Part shown: one piece after another, positions 36,697 through 48,119 of the stretch
How the letters are laid out: the number at the start of each line of letters is the position of its first letter
Position numbering within the stretch: the stretch's first letter is position 1
Assembly: GCA_905116865.2 (NCBI GenBank)
Contig: CAJHNH020004979.1
Span: 190,139-254,138, forward strand
DNA: 64,000 nt
Source: Candidula unifasciata
Lineage: Eukaryota; Mollusca; Gastropoda; Stylommatophora; Geomitridae
Reading direction: 5' to 3'
The notes under the pieces: generated by a model
Databases searched by the model: none
What the model saw: only the letters and a program-made list of their open reading frames with translations
What the model was told of the DNA's origin: nothing
Made by a program: the position numbers and the translations under genes

Positions 36697-37152
36697 CTCG
36701 GCAGTGCGCCTTACCCACTTCGAACAGCTACAAATGCGTTGCCCCTGATGTTAACATTCGCATACCTCCAGAGGGAGGTCCCCGACAGTTCCCCACTCGG
36801 ATGTCGACATTTCCCGGAAACCTGGTGTTGAAAACCTGTCTTCAAGCTGCTGTATCCCAAACATTCTTGCTTGTCTACCGTCTGGTGTTAACCGTGTCTG
36901 TTTAAATAACAAAACATGCCACGGGAGCCAGGCAAGTCGTGGCTCTAACGAGTAACTACGAAACCCGCACACGGTGCCACATTGAGTTTTCGGCTGCAGT
37001 AAATACTGTGCGTTTTTGGGGGGAGTTATCAGTGGGGGGAAAAACTCGCCCCGTAAATCTGTTAACTGTTGGCAGTTTTATGTTTTATTGTCTGCGTGTC
37101 GATGTGGAATGCTTTGATAAACACACAAGGTATTGTGTGAGGTAATGTAGAA

Positions 37153-37158
<6 letters not shown>

Positions 37159-37209
<51 letters not shown>

Positions 37210-37299
37210 CAAAGAGTCAGAGTTAGTGATGACGCGAGAACAAACAAGAGAGGAAGAGAGATAGAGAGAGTAAAAGATGGAAATGTCGTAGAAGAAAGT

Positions 37300-37347
<48 letters not shown>

Positions 37348-37373
37348 CAGAGAGAAAGAGCCAAAGTACCAGA

Positions 37374-37423
<50 letters not shown>

Positions 37424-37470
37424 AAAGTACAAGAAGACTGACAGAGAGAAAGAGAGAGATAGAAAGAGAG
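37159..37470. repeat. (AG)n arrays with duplicated spacer
   Basis: AG tracts at 37162-37207, 37303-37343 and 37379-37421. The spacer 'agccaaagtac.agaag' occurs twice (about 37360 and 37421), so the region is a local duplication. The flanking 37471-37760 is purine-rich. Confidence 0.9.
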
Positions 37471-37959
37471 AGAGAGACGAAAGATTGTAGAGCAACGAAG
37501 TCCAGAGTGAAAGACAAAGAGAACTAATAAGAATAAGAAGGAAAGAGAGAGCATGAAGGAGTCAAAAGAAGAGATAAAGATATCCCTAGAGGGAAACAGT
37601 GGTAGAGAGAAGACAAAAGAAAGGATGAGAGCGGGCGCATTGGTGTGGGACAAAACAGAAAGACCGAATGATGTCATTACTAATAGAATGTCTGACGGAC
37701 ATACAAAGACAAAAAGATACAGACAGACAATCACAGACAGAGACATAGGCACAGTCAGATAAATTGAGATCAACACAGACATAAGTTAAAGTGTAGTGTC
37801 ATCCAAAGGCAGAGCAGTGTAGTTAGATGCTGGAGAATGTGAAACTGCTTGTATTTCTCAATGCCTGGATCAATATCTATAGAATGTGTGGCTCGTCTTA
37901 ATTATATCCCTCTCACACGACAATCAACACCATCCTCACGTGCCGTGCCGATAAGCGGA

Positions 37960-38045
37960 GGCTGCCGTGTTTCGCTATACCACACGATCACCAGACTAGC
38001 AGATCAGGTCGGTGTTCGTGTCTCGTTCCTTCCATATGGCTACGC
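37960..38045. repeat. short dispersed repeat shared with 23590-23665
   Basis: Shared phrases cacgatcaccaga, gatcaggtc and tatggcta or tatggccag in the same order as at 23608-23665. Likely LINE-derived. Confidence 0.5.
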
Positions 38046-38526
38046 CATCCTTATTGTTATCTTTTTGCACTTCCCTTGCTCTCTGTCTATCCGTGTTGCC
38101 AGTGGCAACTAAGTTATCATTCATCAGTATATATATAGTGAGGTGGCGAAAAGGCTTGTAGGTTATGACGGCCAGTTCTCTTTTATTCAATCATCGTTAG
38201 TTCGTTACTTACTTACCTGATCTCAGTTCCGACAGCCGACGGCTCATCCCATATTTGCCCTTTCAGGTACCAGCGAAAACCACATAGACCGCCAGTCTAT
38301 CTTATCTGTTTAAAAAAGGAAAAAATTGAAAAGACTGCAGTCCCGTCAAAGCTCACAACATACACACGATTTTAATGTATAAGGCAGTTATCACAATTGT
38401 CAACACCAATAATTTTTATCATCGATGCAGGCCATTGTTACAACAGAGGGAGGAACATGTTCAGATCCACTGCTCAATGGGTGGCATTGGCTGTTATAAT
38501 TTCTTGTCGAAGTAGAGGGTGTTTAC

Positions 38527-38736
38527 TGTCCTTCTTCTTCTTCTTCTTCTTCTTCTTCTTCTTCTTCTTCTTCTTCTTCTTCTTCTTCTTCTTCTTCTTC
38601 TTCTTCTTCTTCTTCTTCTTCTTCTTCTTTTTCTTCTTCTTCTTCTTCTTCTTCTTCTTCTTCTTCTTCTTCTTCTTCTTCTTCTTCTTCTTCTTCTTCT
38701 TCTTCTTCTTCTTCTTCTTCTTCTTCTTCTTCTTCA
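38527..38736. repeat. (TTC)n microsatellite
   Basis: Nearly 70 TTC units with one TTT break. The poly-F, poly-L and poly-K ORFs are artefacts. Confidence 0.96.
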
Positions 38737-38842
38737 CGTTCAGTTTCTTAAGCTCACAACAGGTTGGGTGCCTCTATGTCAGCAGCAGGACCTTCATGGT
38801 TCCTCAGCCTTGCTCTGCACACTTTGCTCTTGAGGCCATCTT

Positions 38843-38844
<2 letters not shown>

Positions 38845-38874
<30 letters not shown>
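38845..38874. repeat. poly-C tract
   Basis: A C-run of about 28 bases. Confidence 0.9.
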
Positions 38875-38999
38875 CAGTTGTAAGTAGAGTGGGCAGGTCT
38901 GCCGAATGTGCTGAGGTGTTTGTGGTCCTGTTCAACAGGCACACTGGGGGGACTGAACAATCTTCATTTTTATACATGTAGTAGTTGAGCCTTCAGTGT

Positions 39000-39375
39000 C
39001 TTGTTCGTAGACAGAAAAGTGTTCTACGTTGCTTTCTATTGAGTCTGCTGATTGGTTCTTGTGGATTAGATTGTTTTTTTTACGAGTCTGTTTTGCTGGC
39101 GGGTCAGGTATCTTTCCATGTTGTATTGTGGATCCTTCTGAGTCGCATGGAGGACTGACATGCAGTCACGAAGGAAAACAATTTTGCTGATTAAAATTTT
39201 TGTTTTCCTTTACTACCCTAAACCTGTCTTCTCCTGTGTCAACGCCTTGCTTTCACATCAGATCTTTTCATGTGTGGCGCTGATGTCTGTAGTTGTTGTG
39301 GCCGCATTCTAATGAGATGACCAAATCCGTTGATCTTTTGTTTCTCAATTAATTTGATGTATTCTGTTGTTCTGA
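39000..39375 (-). pseudogene. possible LINE RT remnant
   Basis: A segment like 22920-22990 recurs here (gccgcattctaatgagatga near 39302), where the minus strand reads as the W-SSH-NAA LINE block. Coding is heavily decayed. Confidence 0.4.
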
Positions 39376-39379
39376 TAGT

Positions 39380-39965
39380 CTTATAATATCATCCCTTCCC
39401 CCCCCCTTTTTTTTTTTCCTTTTTAAAAAGTTCAGTTCGCATTTTCCCTCGTGGGTCTCATTTGAGGCGTTTAAACATTACTAAACTCGTTTGAACCTTT
39501 TGTTCTCAAAATTTTATTATCATATATGCATGTCCCTGCAGAATTCTACAAGCACAATTTCACGCTTCACCTACCCAAAGACACACTCATGGAAAACATG
39601 TTCCACGAGACACTGACAATCAGGGTGGCAGTGGAACCAAAACACCGGGAATATAATCTTCACCAAGCGTGTCAGTCATGCAGCCACGAATGATTGATTG
39701 CAACAGGTGGAAGATTGTCTTCCGGCACGGTAGCATGCCAGAGAAAACACAATCATGGTCGTGTTTGAACCACCCAGCTAGCGGAGTTCACGGGGTTGAA
39801 ATATTACTGAGCTCCGGTGGCCTGGCTGGGAGACACAGGAGCAAAGGTGGAGTTACTGGGATTTTGTGGAGCTAAATACAAAGATTGAACAGCCTTAAAA
39901 GTCTATGGTTAAGCACCAGCAAGGAGATACAAATTAGAATTTTTAGAGCATGCAACTTTCCTGTG
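39380..39965. other. unassigned DNA
   Basis: A C/T-run at about 39398-39420; otherwise no gene or repeat recognised. Confidence 0.45.
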
Positions 39966-39968
39966 GCT

Positions 39969-40170
39969 ATACTTTCCCAGGACAGCCCATCCTGGTACCC
40001 ATTTTAGGCTGGGTCGACCTGCGACGTCCCATACCACGACAAAAGTCCACGCAGCCTGCAGTGGGTTTCGATCGCCACATTACCCACAGAGTGCTGATGG
40101 TCTGTAAAAATATGGGACGCTCTGCCCATATGCCCGATGCGCCGAAAGGCGTGAAAAGGGAACTTTACAT
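39969..40170. mobile_element. SINE family B-like, two halves in opposite orientation
   Basis: 39969-40074 matches 16970-17070 in the same direction (minus-strand SINE: head and middle). 40075-40170 matches the complement of 16850-16940 (3' body), so the second half is flipped. The join is at gatcg|ccacat. An inversion inside one SINE, or two partial copies meeting head to head, would explain it. Confidence 0.8.
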
Positions 40171-40575
40171 ACGGATGTGAGTCGTGGACTATCTCTCAGT
40201 CCTTAAGAAAGAGAATAGGAGCTTTTGAGCTGAAATGCTATAGAAAGATTCTCAGGATATCTTGGACAAAGAAGATGAGAAATATTGACATCTTAAAAGA
40301 TCTGAACATCAAGGAAGATTGGCTAATAAACAGCATCCTTTCTCGAAAACTGAAATATTTTAGTCATATCAAGCGCCACGACGGATTGGAAAAAAATTAT
40401 AGCAGAAGGCATGGTACAAGGAAGGAGGGGCAGGGGCCGACCGACACGTAGATGGGCACAGGATATAAGTGACTCCTTGAGTGTGAAAGAACATGAGGGG
40501 GGAGAAAATCGAGAGACCGAGTTTCTTTCAGGCAGACTGTGATGAGAGCGACGTTCTGCAAAGGACCTGCTACAT
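40165..40575 (+). pseudogene. LINE RT C-terminal remnant
   Basis: The plus strand reads YGCESWTISQSLRKRIGAF, then ELKCYRKILRISWTKKMRNI, then DILKDLNIKEDWLINSILSR and KLKYFSHIKRHDGLE. It matches the minus-strand LINE at 9690-11060. The 3' end carries a gatgatgat tail at about 40575. The end is frameshifted. Confidence 0.85.
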
Positions 40576-40886
40576 GATGATGATGATGAAGGTGGGGACT
40601 TTCTGAGTTTAATGGTAGCTATGGCTGGCGTGCTGAGATTCCTGGGGCTTACTAGGCATTTGGCTTACTGGGCGCAGGGACAGGGGCTTACCGAGTCCAG
40701 GGTGAGGGGGCTTACTGAGCGGGAGGCTTACAGTGCGGGAGCTTACTGAAACAAAAAGGGTGGGGGGGGGGAGGGAGAGTGGAGGTACGAATAGACGAAC
40801 GAACACACTTTTTTTTAAAGGGTTACATTCTGCCCTTCTGGCCTCACTGTATGCATTCATCATTCATTCACATATCGGTTTAGCAG

Positions 40887-40887
40887 C

Positions 40888-40963
<76 letters not shown>
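40887..40963. repeat. (AAT)n microsatellite
   Basis: About 25 AAT units. Confidence 0.96.
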
Positions 40964-40964
<1 letters not shown>

Positions 40965-41059
40965 GACATCATCAACATCTTAGTAACAGTGTACTTTAAG
41001 TATGCCTATATTTTAAATCAACAATGATACCAATCAAATAGGTCTCGGTGAAAACCAAC

Positions 41060-41560
41060 AGTATGCTAAGGATACTATGGTCTTCCAAGGGGGTATGTAG
41101 TCTGTAGTGAGATAATATTCAAACAGCTTCCAATTGTATTCATAGGGTTTTTGATAATTTTGATTGTTTGTGGAAACTGGTTCCACAGAAATGCAGCAGA
41201 GTACGCCAAGTTAGTTTTATACAAATCTATTCTAATTTTAGGGATGTGTAATATGTTTAGGCTTTTGCTATGTCGTTCATTATACTTAAAGAATAGCCAA
41301 AGGTAATCTGGAGCATTTTTTGATAAGATTTTGAGAATTAAGTTTGACCATATTGATAAAAAGTCGTTTATGGAACAGTAATAAGTTAACATCTTTATAT
41401 AAACTGAAACTGTCTGTTCCATGATTATTACTGACTAAGCGTACAGCTCTTTTTTGAAGTGCTTTAAGCGGTCTAATAACTGAACTTGGGCAGCCTCCCA
41501 TATTGTGGAGCAGTGGTCTAGATCTACTCAGCACATAGCTATGGACCACTCGGCTTGATA
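41060..41560 (-). pseudogene. LINE RT C-terminal remnant, third family
   Basis: The minus strand encodes RPLKALQKRAVRLVSNNHGT, then LYKDVNLLLFHKRLFIN, then in another frame SLNILHIPKIRIDLYKTNL and AYSAAFLWNQFPQTIK. This is the well known end of Jockey/CR1-like RTs (QKRA.R, L....RL, WN.LP). One frameshift near 41290-41410 separates the halves. It abuts an AAT repeat. Confidence 0.88.
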
Positions 41561-41704
41561 AAGGCGGCTTAAAAGGGCAGGATTCCTGAGTGGGGCTTAC
41601 TGGACGACGTTTACTAAGCTTTGGTATTTTTCAATACGTTTAGTGGGCTACGTGGTGGGTTCTATAGTCTTACATAGTTTAACCTGAGCACGGTGAACGT
41701 CAAG

Positions 41705-41930
41705 GGGCCACGTTAGCGCAGTCGATAGGAGACTCGCTTTTACATCCAGCACGACTCGTTGCAGCCCACGGCCGGTGTTTGAAACCGGGCGGTTTCCGGG
41801 GTTTACCCAGCTTCTAGGTAAAGGGTACCAGAGTTAACACTCTGTTGTAAATTGAGGAACGTCGCTGTAGCTACGGAGTTGCGTGCGAAAGGCGACACAG
41901 GCGCACAGTTTCTTATCAGCTGTCTGTACT
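41705..41930 (+). mobile_element. tRNA-headed SINE family D, copy 2
   Basis: The head is gttagcgcagtcgataggag, with a B-box-like gtgtttgaaaccgggcgg. The body block gtcgctgtagctacggagtt matches 17548-17575. A second family D copy confirms the family. Confidence 0.65.
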
Positions 41931-42307
41931 GGTGGCAGTGTACTTATGATTTACAACCGTGTGCAATGACACTGGTTCACATCTACCGTCTTTATCCAAC
42001 TAGACTATACAAAAATCGAAAACTCTAGTTACTATTCCAGGAATTATACCTGTCATCTCCAAATGACAACAGCCTCTGTCTGCAGGAGCAGTTGTACTTC
42101 AACGCATGATCAACTTGGGCCTCTCAAAAATAGGTATTATCATTCAGCGCGCGAACGCGGTTTGTAATTCCGAGATACCCGGTTTGATACTAGCAGCTAG
42201 AAATTTGGCAGAAGGCTGCTACGTGCTAATTTCGACAAATGTATCAAGCGCCCACCTTCTAGATAGCATTTGAGAACTACTAAACGTAAAATTGCCTAAA
42301 GATTTTC

Positions 42308-42345
42308 GATTGGTTCTGCAACGTCCTGTAAAGGACAGGCAATCA
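42308..42345 (+). mobile_element. SINE family A, 3' end fragment
   Basis: Only tggttctgcaacgtcctgta and aaggacaggcaatc remain. Confidence 0.6.
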
Positions 42346-42454
42346 TTTTATCATGCAGCTTGAACTACAACTATTGTATAGCGACAGAATTCGTTTCCAG
42401 CCATAGAAATAGCACCAAGAGTTACAGAGTGCAACGTGTTTACAATGTGTGCTT

Positions 42455-43132
42455 CAACATAATTTTTCTCTGCTTGAACAGTTAGTTTCTCTGCTTGAAC
42501 AGTTAGTTTCTCTGCTTGAACAGTTAGTTTCTCTGCTTGAACAGTTAGTTTCTCTGCTTGAACAGTTAGTTTCTCTGCTTGAACAGATAGTTTCTTTGCT
42601 TGAACAGTTAGTTTCTCTGCTTCAACAGATAGTTTTTCTGCTTGAACAGATAGTTTTTCTGCTTGAAGTTAGTTTCTCTGCTTGAACAGATAGTTTCTCT
42701 GCTTGAACAGATAGTTTTTCTGCTTGAAGTTAGTTTCTCTGCTTGAACAGATAGTTTCTCTGCTTGAACAGATAGTTTTTCTGCTTGAAGTTAGTTTCTC
42801 TGCTTGAACAGATAGTTTCTCTGCTTGAACAGATAGTTTTTCTGCTTGTAGTTAGTTTCTCTGCTTGAACAGTTAGTTTATCTGCTTGAATAGTTAGTTT
42901 CTTTGCTTGAATAGTTAGTTCCTCTGCTTGAACAGTTAGTTTCTATGCTTGAACAGTTAGTTTCTCGGCTTGAACAGTTAGTTCCTCTGCTTGAACAGTT
43001 AGTTTCTCTGCTTGAACAGATAGTTTCTCTGCTTGAAGTTAGTTTCTCTCCTTGAACAATTAGTTTTTCTGCTTGAACAGTTAGTTTCTCTGCTTGAACA
43101 GTTAGTTTCTCTGCTTGAACAGTTAGTTTCTA
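42455..43132. repeat. 21-bp minisatellite
   Basis: About 33 units of agtttctctgcttgaacagt(t). Variants have agat instead of agtt, or lack 'acag' (17 bp). Between about 42650 and 42860 three units (21, 21 and 17 bp) repeat as a 59-bp block at least three times. Translated it gives VSLLEQL, an accident of the 21-bp period. Confidence 0.95.
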
Positions 43133-43568
43133 CACCTTATCATATATGTTATTGGAGACGGAATATCTATGTGTATGTGCATTGTAGCCTAACATTCGAT
43201 TCTCAAAAATCAGCCAGTCGTTTGCTGACCTACACATTGTCACATATAACGCAAGGTGAGGCTTCTTGAAAGCAGTTTCCATGTTAATTATTTTCATTGT
43301 CGAAATTCGGTAAATATTTTTTTTTTCCAGTTCATCAAAGTCAGTGCAACCTCTTAAATGCAAAAAGTCAAGTAAACAAACATATTGGCTGTATGCGCAG
43401 GGGAGATTCAAAGAACATTAAAAGAAAATAATTTTAAATAAATCAAATTAAATTACAACAAAAGCAAACAAAATAAACGACGTATTTTGTAATGATAAAA
43501 GAAATAAATTTTACAAATAATGTTTTCCTCTTCAGTTACTTCTATCCGTTATTTACTGTAATCTACTG

Positions 43569-43570
<2 letters not shown>

Positions 43571-43660
<90 letters not shown>
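43571..43660. repeat. (TC)n and (TG)n compound microsatellite
   Basis: TC to about 43634, TG to 43660, then directly the SINE A head. Confidence 0.95.
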
Positions 43661-43661
<1 letters not shown>

Positions 43662-43858
43662 GCTAAGTCGATGCGAACGTTTCTTATGCCGGGGTGCCGG
43701 GTTCGATCCAAGCTGCGGGCCATTCGCCTTGCGTTGGTTTCGACAGGGGGCCGACCGTCCAGTGAAACTACTGGACGTAAATTTGCCTAGAGAAACCACA
43801 CAACAGCCAGGGGCTGCTGGGTTTGGTTCTGCAACGTCCTGTAAAGGATACGCAACTA

Positions 43859-43861
<3 letters not shown>
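43661..43861 (+). mobile_element. tRNA-headed SINE family A, near-complete
   Basis: ggctaagtcgatgcgaacgt, B box gggttcgatccaagctgc, body tttgcctagagaaaccacac and 3' end ggatacgcaactaacc. Lies between TG and TC microsatellites; the first bases of the head are missing. Confidence 0.88.
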
Positions 43862-43862
<1 letters not shown>

Positions 43863-43923
<61 letters not shown>

Positions 43924-44026
43924 TCCTTTCTCTTTCCTCTCCCTCACCTCTCTTTCTCCCCTCTCTCTCTCTTTCTCTCTCCTCTCTATTTTTCTCTCTT
44001 TTCATTCTCCTATCTCTCTTTCTCTA

Positions 44027-44088
<62 letters not shown>
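43863..44088. repeat. (TC)n repeats
   Basis: Pure TC at 43864-43917 and 44029-44086, pyrimidine-rich between. Confidence 0.95.
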
Positions 44089-44089
<1 letters not shown>

Positions 44090-44112
44090 GAACTCTTACT
44101 AAGCAGTCTTAT

Positions 44113-44379
44113 CCTTTGTTGCCGATACTGCCGGTCAATAACTGTAGTCAGTAGTATACTAGCTAGAGACAAGCCTGTCGGGCCGAAGATCTTAGGTTCG
44201 AATCCACGTCCAGACTTTTTTTTTTTTTTTTTTTAAATTGATCTTAGCCCCCGGTCGATCCATCCTAAAATGAGTACAACGGTAATGTACTGGGAAGTAA
44301 AGACGGGATCTTGATATTGATCACACAACCCACCGAGTGCTGATTAGTCTATAAAAACATAAGGCTATTTTTTTTTTGT
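44113..44379 (+). mobile_element. SINE family B copy, 3' part replaced by a palindromic element
   Basis: A tRNA-like head with the B box ttaggttcgaatccacgt, a long T-run, then the body gtaaagacgggatcttgat and cacaacccaccgagtgctg. It ends where the element at 44380 begins. Confidence 0.75.
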
Positions 44380-44584
44380 TCACCCATCTCGGAAACTCCG
44401 AGATTTCATTATGAGTTTCCGGGCAAGTCCAGTATTATAGGGGAGGGGGAATTAGGATTAGTGTTTGTCGGTGTTCAGTTAGGGTTATTGTTAGTCGGTG
44501 AACATTTCACACCCTAACGCCCCTATACTATTGGACTTTCCCTGTAACTACCCACGAAATCTCGTAGTCCCCGAGATGGGGTGA
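44380..44584. mobile_element. palindromic foldback element, 205 bp
   Basis: The arms 44380-44445 and 44519-44584 are complementary over about 66 bp (TCACCCATCTCGG at the left, TCACCCCATCTCGG when the right end is complemented). A second small palindrome (ttagggt against accctaa) lies inside. It has no ORF. Flanking duplication unclear because the left flank is a T-run. Confidence 0.78.
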
Positions 44585-44984
44585 TTTAAAATAAAAGGAC
44601 CGAACATAGGTTTAGCATCATAAGCCCGCTGCCCCACTAGCTTACAAGAAGTCTTCTTGTGTCTTCCAGCTAGCAGGAAACAGTATTTCTTGGTGTCTAC
44701 CACATCGTGAGCTAGTACAAGGTCACCGGAAGTGCGACCTGTTCCCAATAAATCAGCTTATTTCACCCAGACCGACTGAACATTCCGGGTTGCAGAAATA
44801 AATAACTAACGCAACAAATCTACACAGGATTTTTCCCTCCTACAAATTATCAGATTCTTTTAGATCGTGCCAGAGTCGGTGCTTGATATTTTTGGCATTT
44901 ATAAATGTATTTTCAGCTTTATAAATTTTATTAATGCAGCTTTCTGTATGGTCATACCAGGGAAGCCATTAGATTAGATAACAT

Positions 44985-45440
44985 AAAAGTTATGTTGCAA
45001 CGTAGAGATCGACTTTCAATTGCAGTGTGCAATAGAGTGTTAAAGTCCTGTGTAAAACCTGTGTTGTTATATGCATGTCAAATATGGACAATAAGTTTTA
45101 GAAAAAGCTGACATTTACTCGCAGCAGAGATGTGGTTTCTGAGAAGAATGCAAAGACTATCATGAAAGGATCGATAAACAAACAAAGCAGTCATCATCGG
45201 GACAGACGTTAGTCGTAAAATTATTGAAACGTTTAGGCATAGACAGTGTTTTATGGACATGTTATGAGAAGAAATCGACTCGCGAATTTGGCAACAACTG
45301 ACAAGATTGATGGAACGAGAGCAAGAGGAAGGCAAAGAGATACATATCTGGATGGCCTGACCAAATGGATGGGGGCGAGACAAAAAGGAACATTGAATTG
45401 ATCATAGAATCTGGTAATCGAGTGAGATGATGAAACATGA
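44985..45440 (+). pseudogene. LINE RT C-terminal remnant
   Basis: The plus strand reads RLSIAVCNRVLKSCVKPVLL, YACQIWTISF, then AAEMWFLRRMQRLS and, later, RERGRQRDTYLDGLTKWMG. These are the thumb and end blocks of an RTE-like RT. Frameshifts and stops present. A scrap of a related copy is at 51240. Confidence 0.8.
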
Positions 45441-45502
45441 CTACTAAGGCTTACCGGCACGGTGAGTCATTGCTGGAGATACCATCCACCTCCATTCATA
45501 TC

Positions 45503-45710
45503 TGTGAGCGGTTTCTCTTTCAATGGGTTCTCTTTCATGTGGCGTCTCCTTCAAGTGGCTTCCTTCTCTTCCAGGTGGCTTCTTTTTCTAGTGGCGCCCT
45601 TTCAATCTGCTTACCTTTCAAGTGGCTTTTCTTCGAAGTTGCTTCTCTTTTAAGTGGCTTCTTTTTCAAATGGCTTCTCTTTCAGGCGGCTTCTCTTTCA
45701 AGCTGGTGGC
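45503..45710. repeat. diverged tandem repeat, unit about 19 bp
   Basis: cttctctttcaagtggctt and variants recur about ten times. Highly diverged; the ORF is accidental. Confidence 0.8.
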
Positions 45711-45757
45711 TCCAAATGTTTGCAGCAGTGGCTGTAACTGCCGCTTACACTTTCCGT

Positions 45758-45870
45758 TAAAAAGTAAAGGACCCTTTCGCTCCACTTCAGGCGTATTAGA
45801 CATGTAAGCAAAGTACTAGATTTATTTTTATAGAACAATCGGCACTTGATAGGTGATGATACTTTCCATT
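45758..45870 (-). mobile_element. SINE family B, 3' body fragment
   Basis: Complement of the 3' body: aaaaagtaaaggaccctttc, then gaacaatcggcacttgatag. Confidence 0.65.
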
Positions 45871-46215
45871 GTCAAAGAAAAAGAGAACAAATCATTGTAC
45901 TATTTATTATTGCCGTTTACTATTTATTGTAAATTCGTCATTCGGTTTAGGTCTGTAACGTGGTATTACAATTCTGGCTGCGCGCGCATATTATTAGCAG
46001 CCAATCGATCATGAGAAAATATCACGTGATATCATCACAGGTTGGTCTAAACCTACTAGCTAACGCCTTCAACTGCAGTTTGGTTACGCAACATGACTGT
46101 TTTGTAGATCTGCCTGGATGTCGTCTTCTTAGCCTGCCTCTTTGTCTACTTCCATTCAATCAAGTAACAATGTTATGTTCAAGGCATACCATTGCTATAC
46201 AACAGTTCTTTACAA

Positions 46216-46425
46216 GTTAGTTGCGAAACCTTTACAGGACTTTGCAGAACCAACCCCAGCATTTTTTGGCTGTTATGGTTTTTCTATGCAAGTTTTAGGT
46301 CCAGTAGTTTGTCACTGCTTCTGGACGGTCAGCTCTCGGTACCGCGGTCGAAACCAACGCAAGACAAACCGTCCGCAGCTGGAATCGAACCCGGTTCCAC
46401 GGCATTACGAAGCACGTTCTTTACG
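46216..46425 (-). mobile_element. SINE family A, copy lacking part of the head
   Basis: On its own strand it has the B box gggttcgattccagctgc, the body and the 3' end gcaactaac. The first 20 or so bases of the head are lost. Confidence 0.8.
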
Positions 46426-46910
46426 GTGGGTGGAAAAGTTGCGAACTTATGACCATTTTAAAAACCATTATTGTGGAAAAAGCCAGTGACAGTGATCATC
46501 ATGAGGTGTCCAAAAAAAAAAAAAAACATGCCAGCACTCGTCAGAGTGTGTCCAATGCGACAACGTTGAAAAAATAGTTGATGCATTAAAAAAAAAAAAA
46601 GGTACCGGAAAATGTATGGTAGAACAGCAAAAGACAGCGATACAAGTGGGTGGACAACACCAAAATAGATAGACCGGTAGTATTCTGAGAAAGTGTGTGA
46701 CCAAGATAACACCGTGCATTATTGGAGAGCTAATGCAGCCACCCTAAATGTGTGTGGGTATGAAAAATGATTGACAGATTGATTGGGATTGTACGTAAAT
46801 ACTGCTCCTGCTTTTTGGTGTTCTGACAGAATTTAAAAAAGGCACCAGGAAATATTGTTTTAACGAAAAAAATTTACCTCGCATTTTGTTCGTTTTGAAA
46901 ACAGTTATAC

Positions 46911-47125
46911 CAGTGATTCCCAAACTGTTCGCCGCGGAGCCCTTGGAAAAAAAAGGGGGTCGGGGGGGGGGAGGGGGGCGACCTCTTCACAGGGGCGCCG
47001 CGAAATATTCGAAGATTAAAAAAAAAATTTTCTAATCTCTAACATACGAAACTTTTACTTAGCTTAAGGCGACGTAGAACATTTTTAATTGAAAAAATTT
47101 TTTTAGAAAAGTTTTGGAAACACTG
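46911..47125. mobile_element. hAT-type MITE, 215 bp
   Basis: The ends CAGTGATTCCCAAACT and (complemented) CAGTGTTTCCAAAACT, with a perfect duplication agttatac at 46903-46910 and 47126-47133. Subterminal text (gccgcggagccc and gcgccgcgaaat) resembles the MITE at 22175. The DNA from 46430 to 46900 has no recognised gene. Confidence 0.9.
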
Positions 47126-47549
47126 AGTTATACTGAAAATAAAGTTAGCTATGCCTCGAAAAAAAACGCTGACTTTACACATTAAAAAAATATATATATA
47201 TATTTTGAGAAGCCAAGGAAGTTATTTTTACGCGACAGCCTCAATGATTGCATCTATCTTATTTCAAAGTATATTTAATTTTCTGATACAGGCATTTTGA
47301 AATTCTACACTTGCCCATAATCTTACAAGTGTAATGTATATTGAGCATGTAGCACTTACTTCCTCCATGTGATAAAAGTATCGCCGTTATAGATCAGGAA
47401 TTTTTGAGAAATGATAATAAGACATCATCTCTCGCTTTAGGCGTACCAGTTTCACCTGAGTGTGATCAGATGTATGGCTCTTTAAATGTTGAACAAGTTC
47501 ACATTTTAGCTACATGATGTCATTAGCCTTTGTGTTCAGTTATGTGGAA

Positions 47550-47575
47550 AGGGGGGGGGGGGGGGGGAGGGGGGG
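47550..47575. repeat. poly-G tract
   Basis: G-run of about 25 bases with a single A. Confidence 0.85.
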
Positions 47576-47629
47576 ATTACATTTCAGTTATGGCTGCTTG
47601 TTAGTATCCTTATCATGTGCTGCTTTCTT

Positions 47630-47631
<2 letters not shown>

Positions 47632-47712
<81 letters not shown>
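47632..47712. repeat. (TC)n microsatellite
   Basis: About 38 TC units. Confidence 0.95.
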
Positions 47713-47713
<1 letters not shown>

Positions 47714-47734
47714 ACCGTCTTTATTATTGTGTTT

Positions 47735-47975
47735 TCATTATCATAATCATCAGCACCATCATCATCATTATCCTTTCTATCCTCATGAATTCCATTATCA
47801 TCTCCATCACAATGAACTCCATCATCATCATCACCATCGTCATCCCATCATCATCATCACCATCATTATCTCCATTATCATAATCGTCATCCCATCATCA
47901 TCATAATCATTATCAAAATTATCATCATAATCATCATCACAATCATCATCATCAGCGCTATCATCGTTATCTTTA
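47735..47975. repeat. (ATC)n degenerate array
   Basis: ATC triplets with many single-base changes. Poly-I, poly-H and poly-M ORFs are artefacts. Confidence 0.9.
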
Positions 47976-48119
47976 TTATTATCAACAAAACTATCTCCTT
48001 CTTCTGTGCCGTTGTAATTCTCTGATAATGTCTGCTAACAGTGTGACCTGTATATCGCTGTATTATTTTTCTTATAACTGTTGAAATCAAGGGTTGTCCA
48101 GCCATTTCACATTTTTCTT

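Noticed and set aside
42449..42685. Leu/Glu heptad-like protein (VSLLEQL repeats)
   Set aside because: The 21-bp minisatellite period gives a 7-residue repeat by chance; 17-bp units break the frame and there is no gene context.
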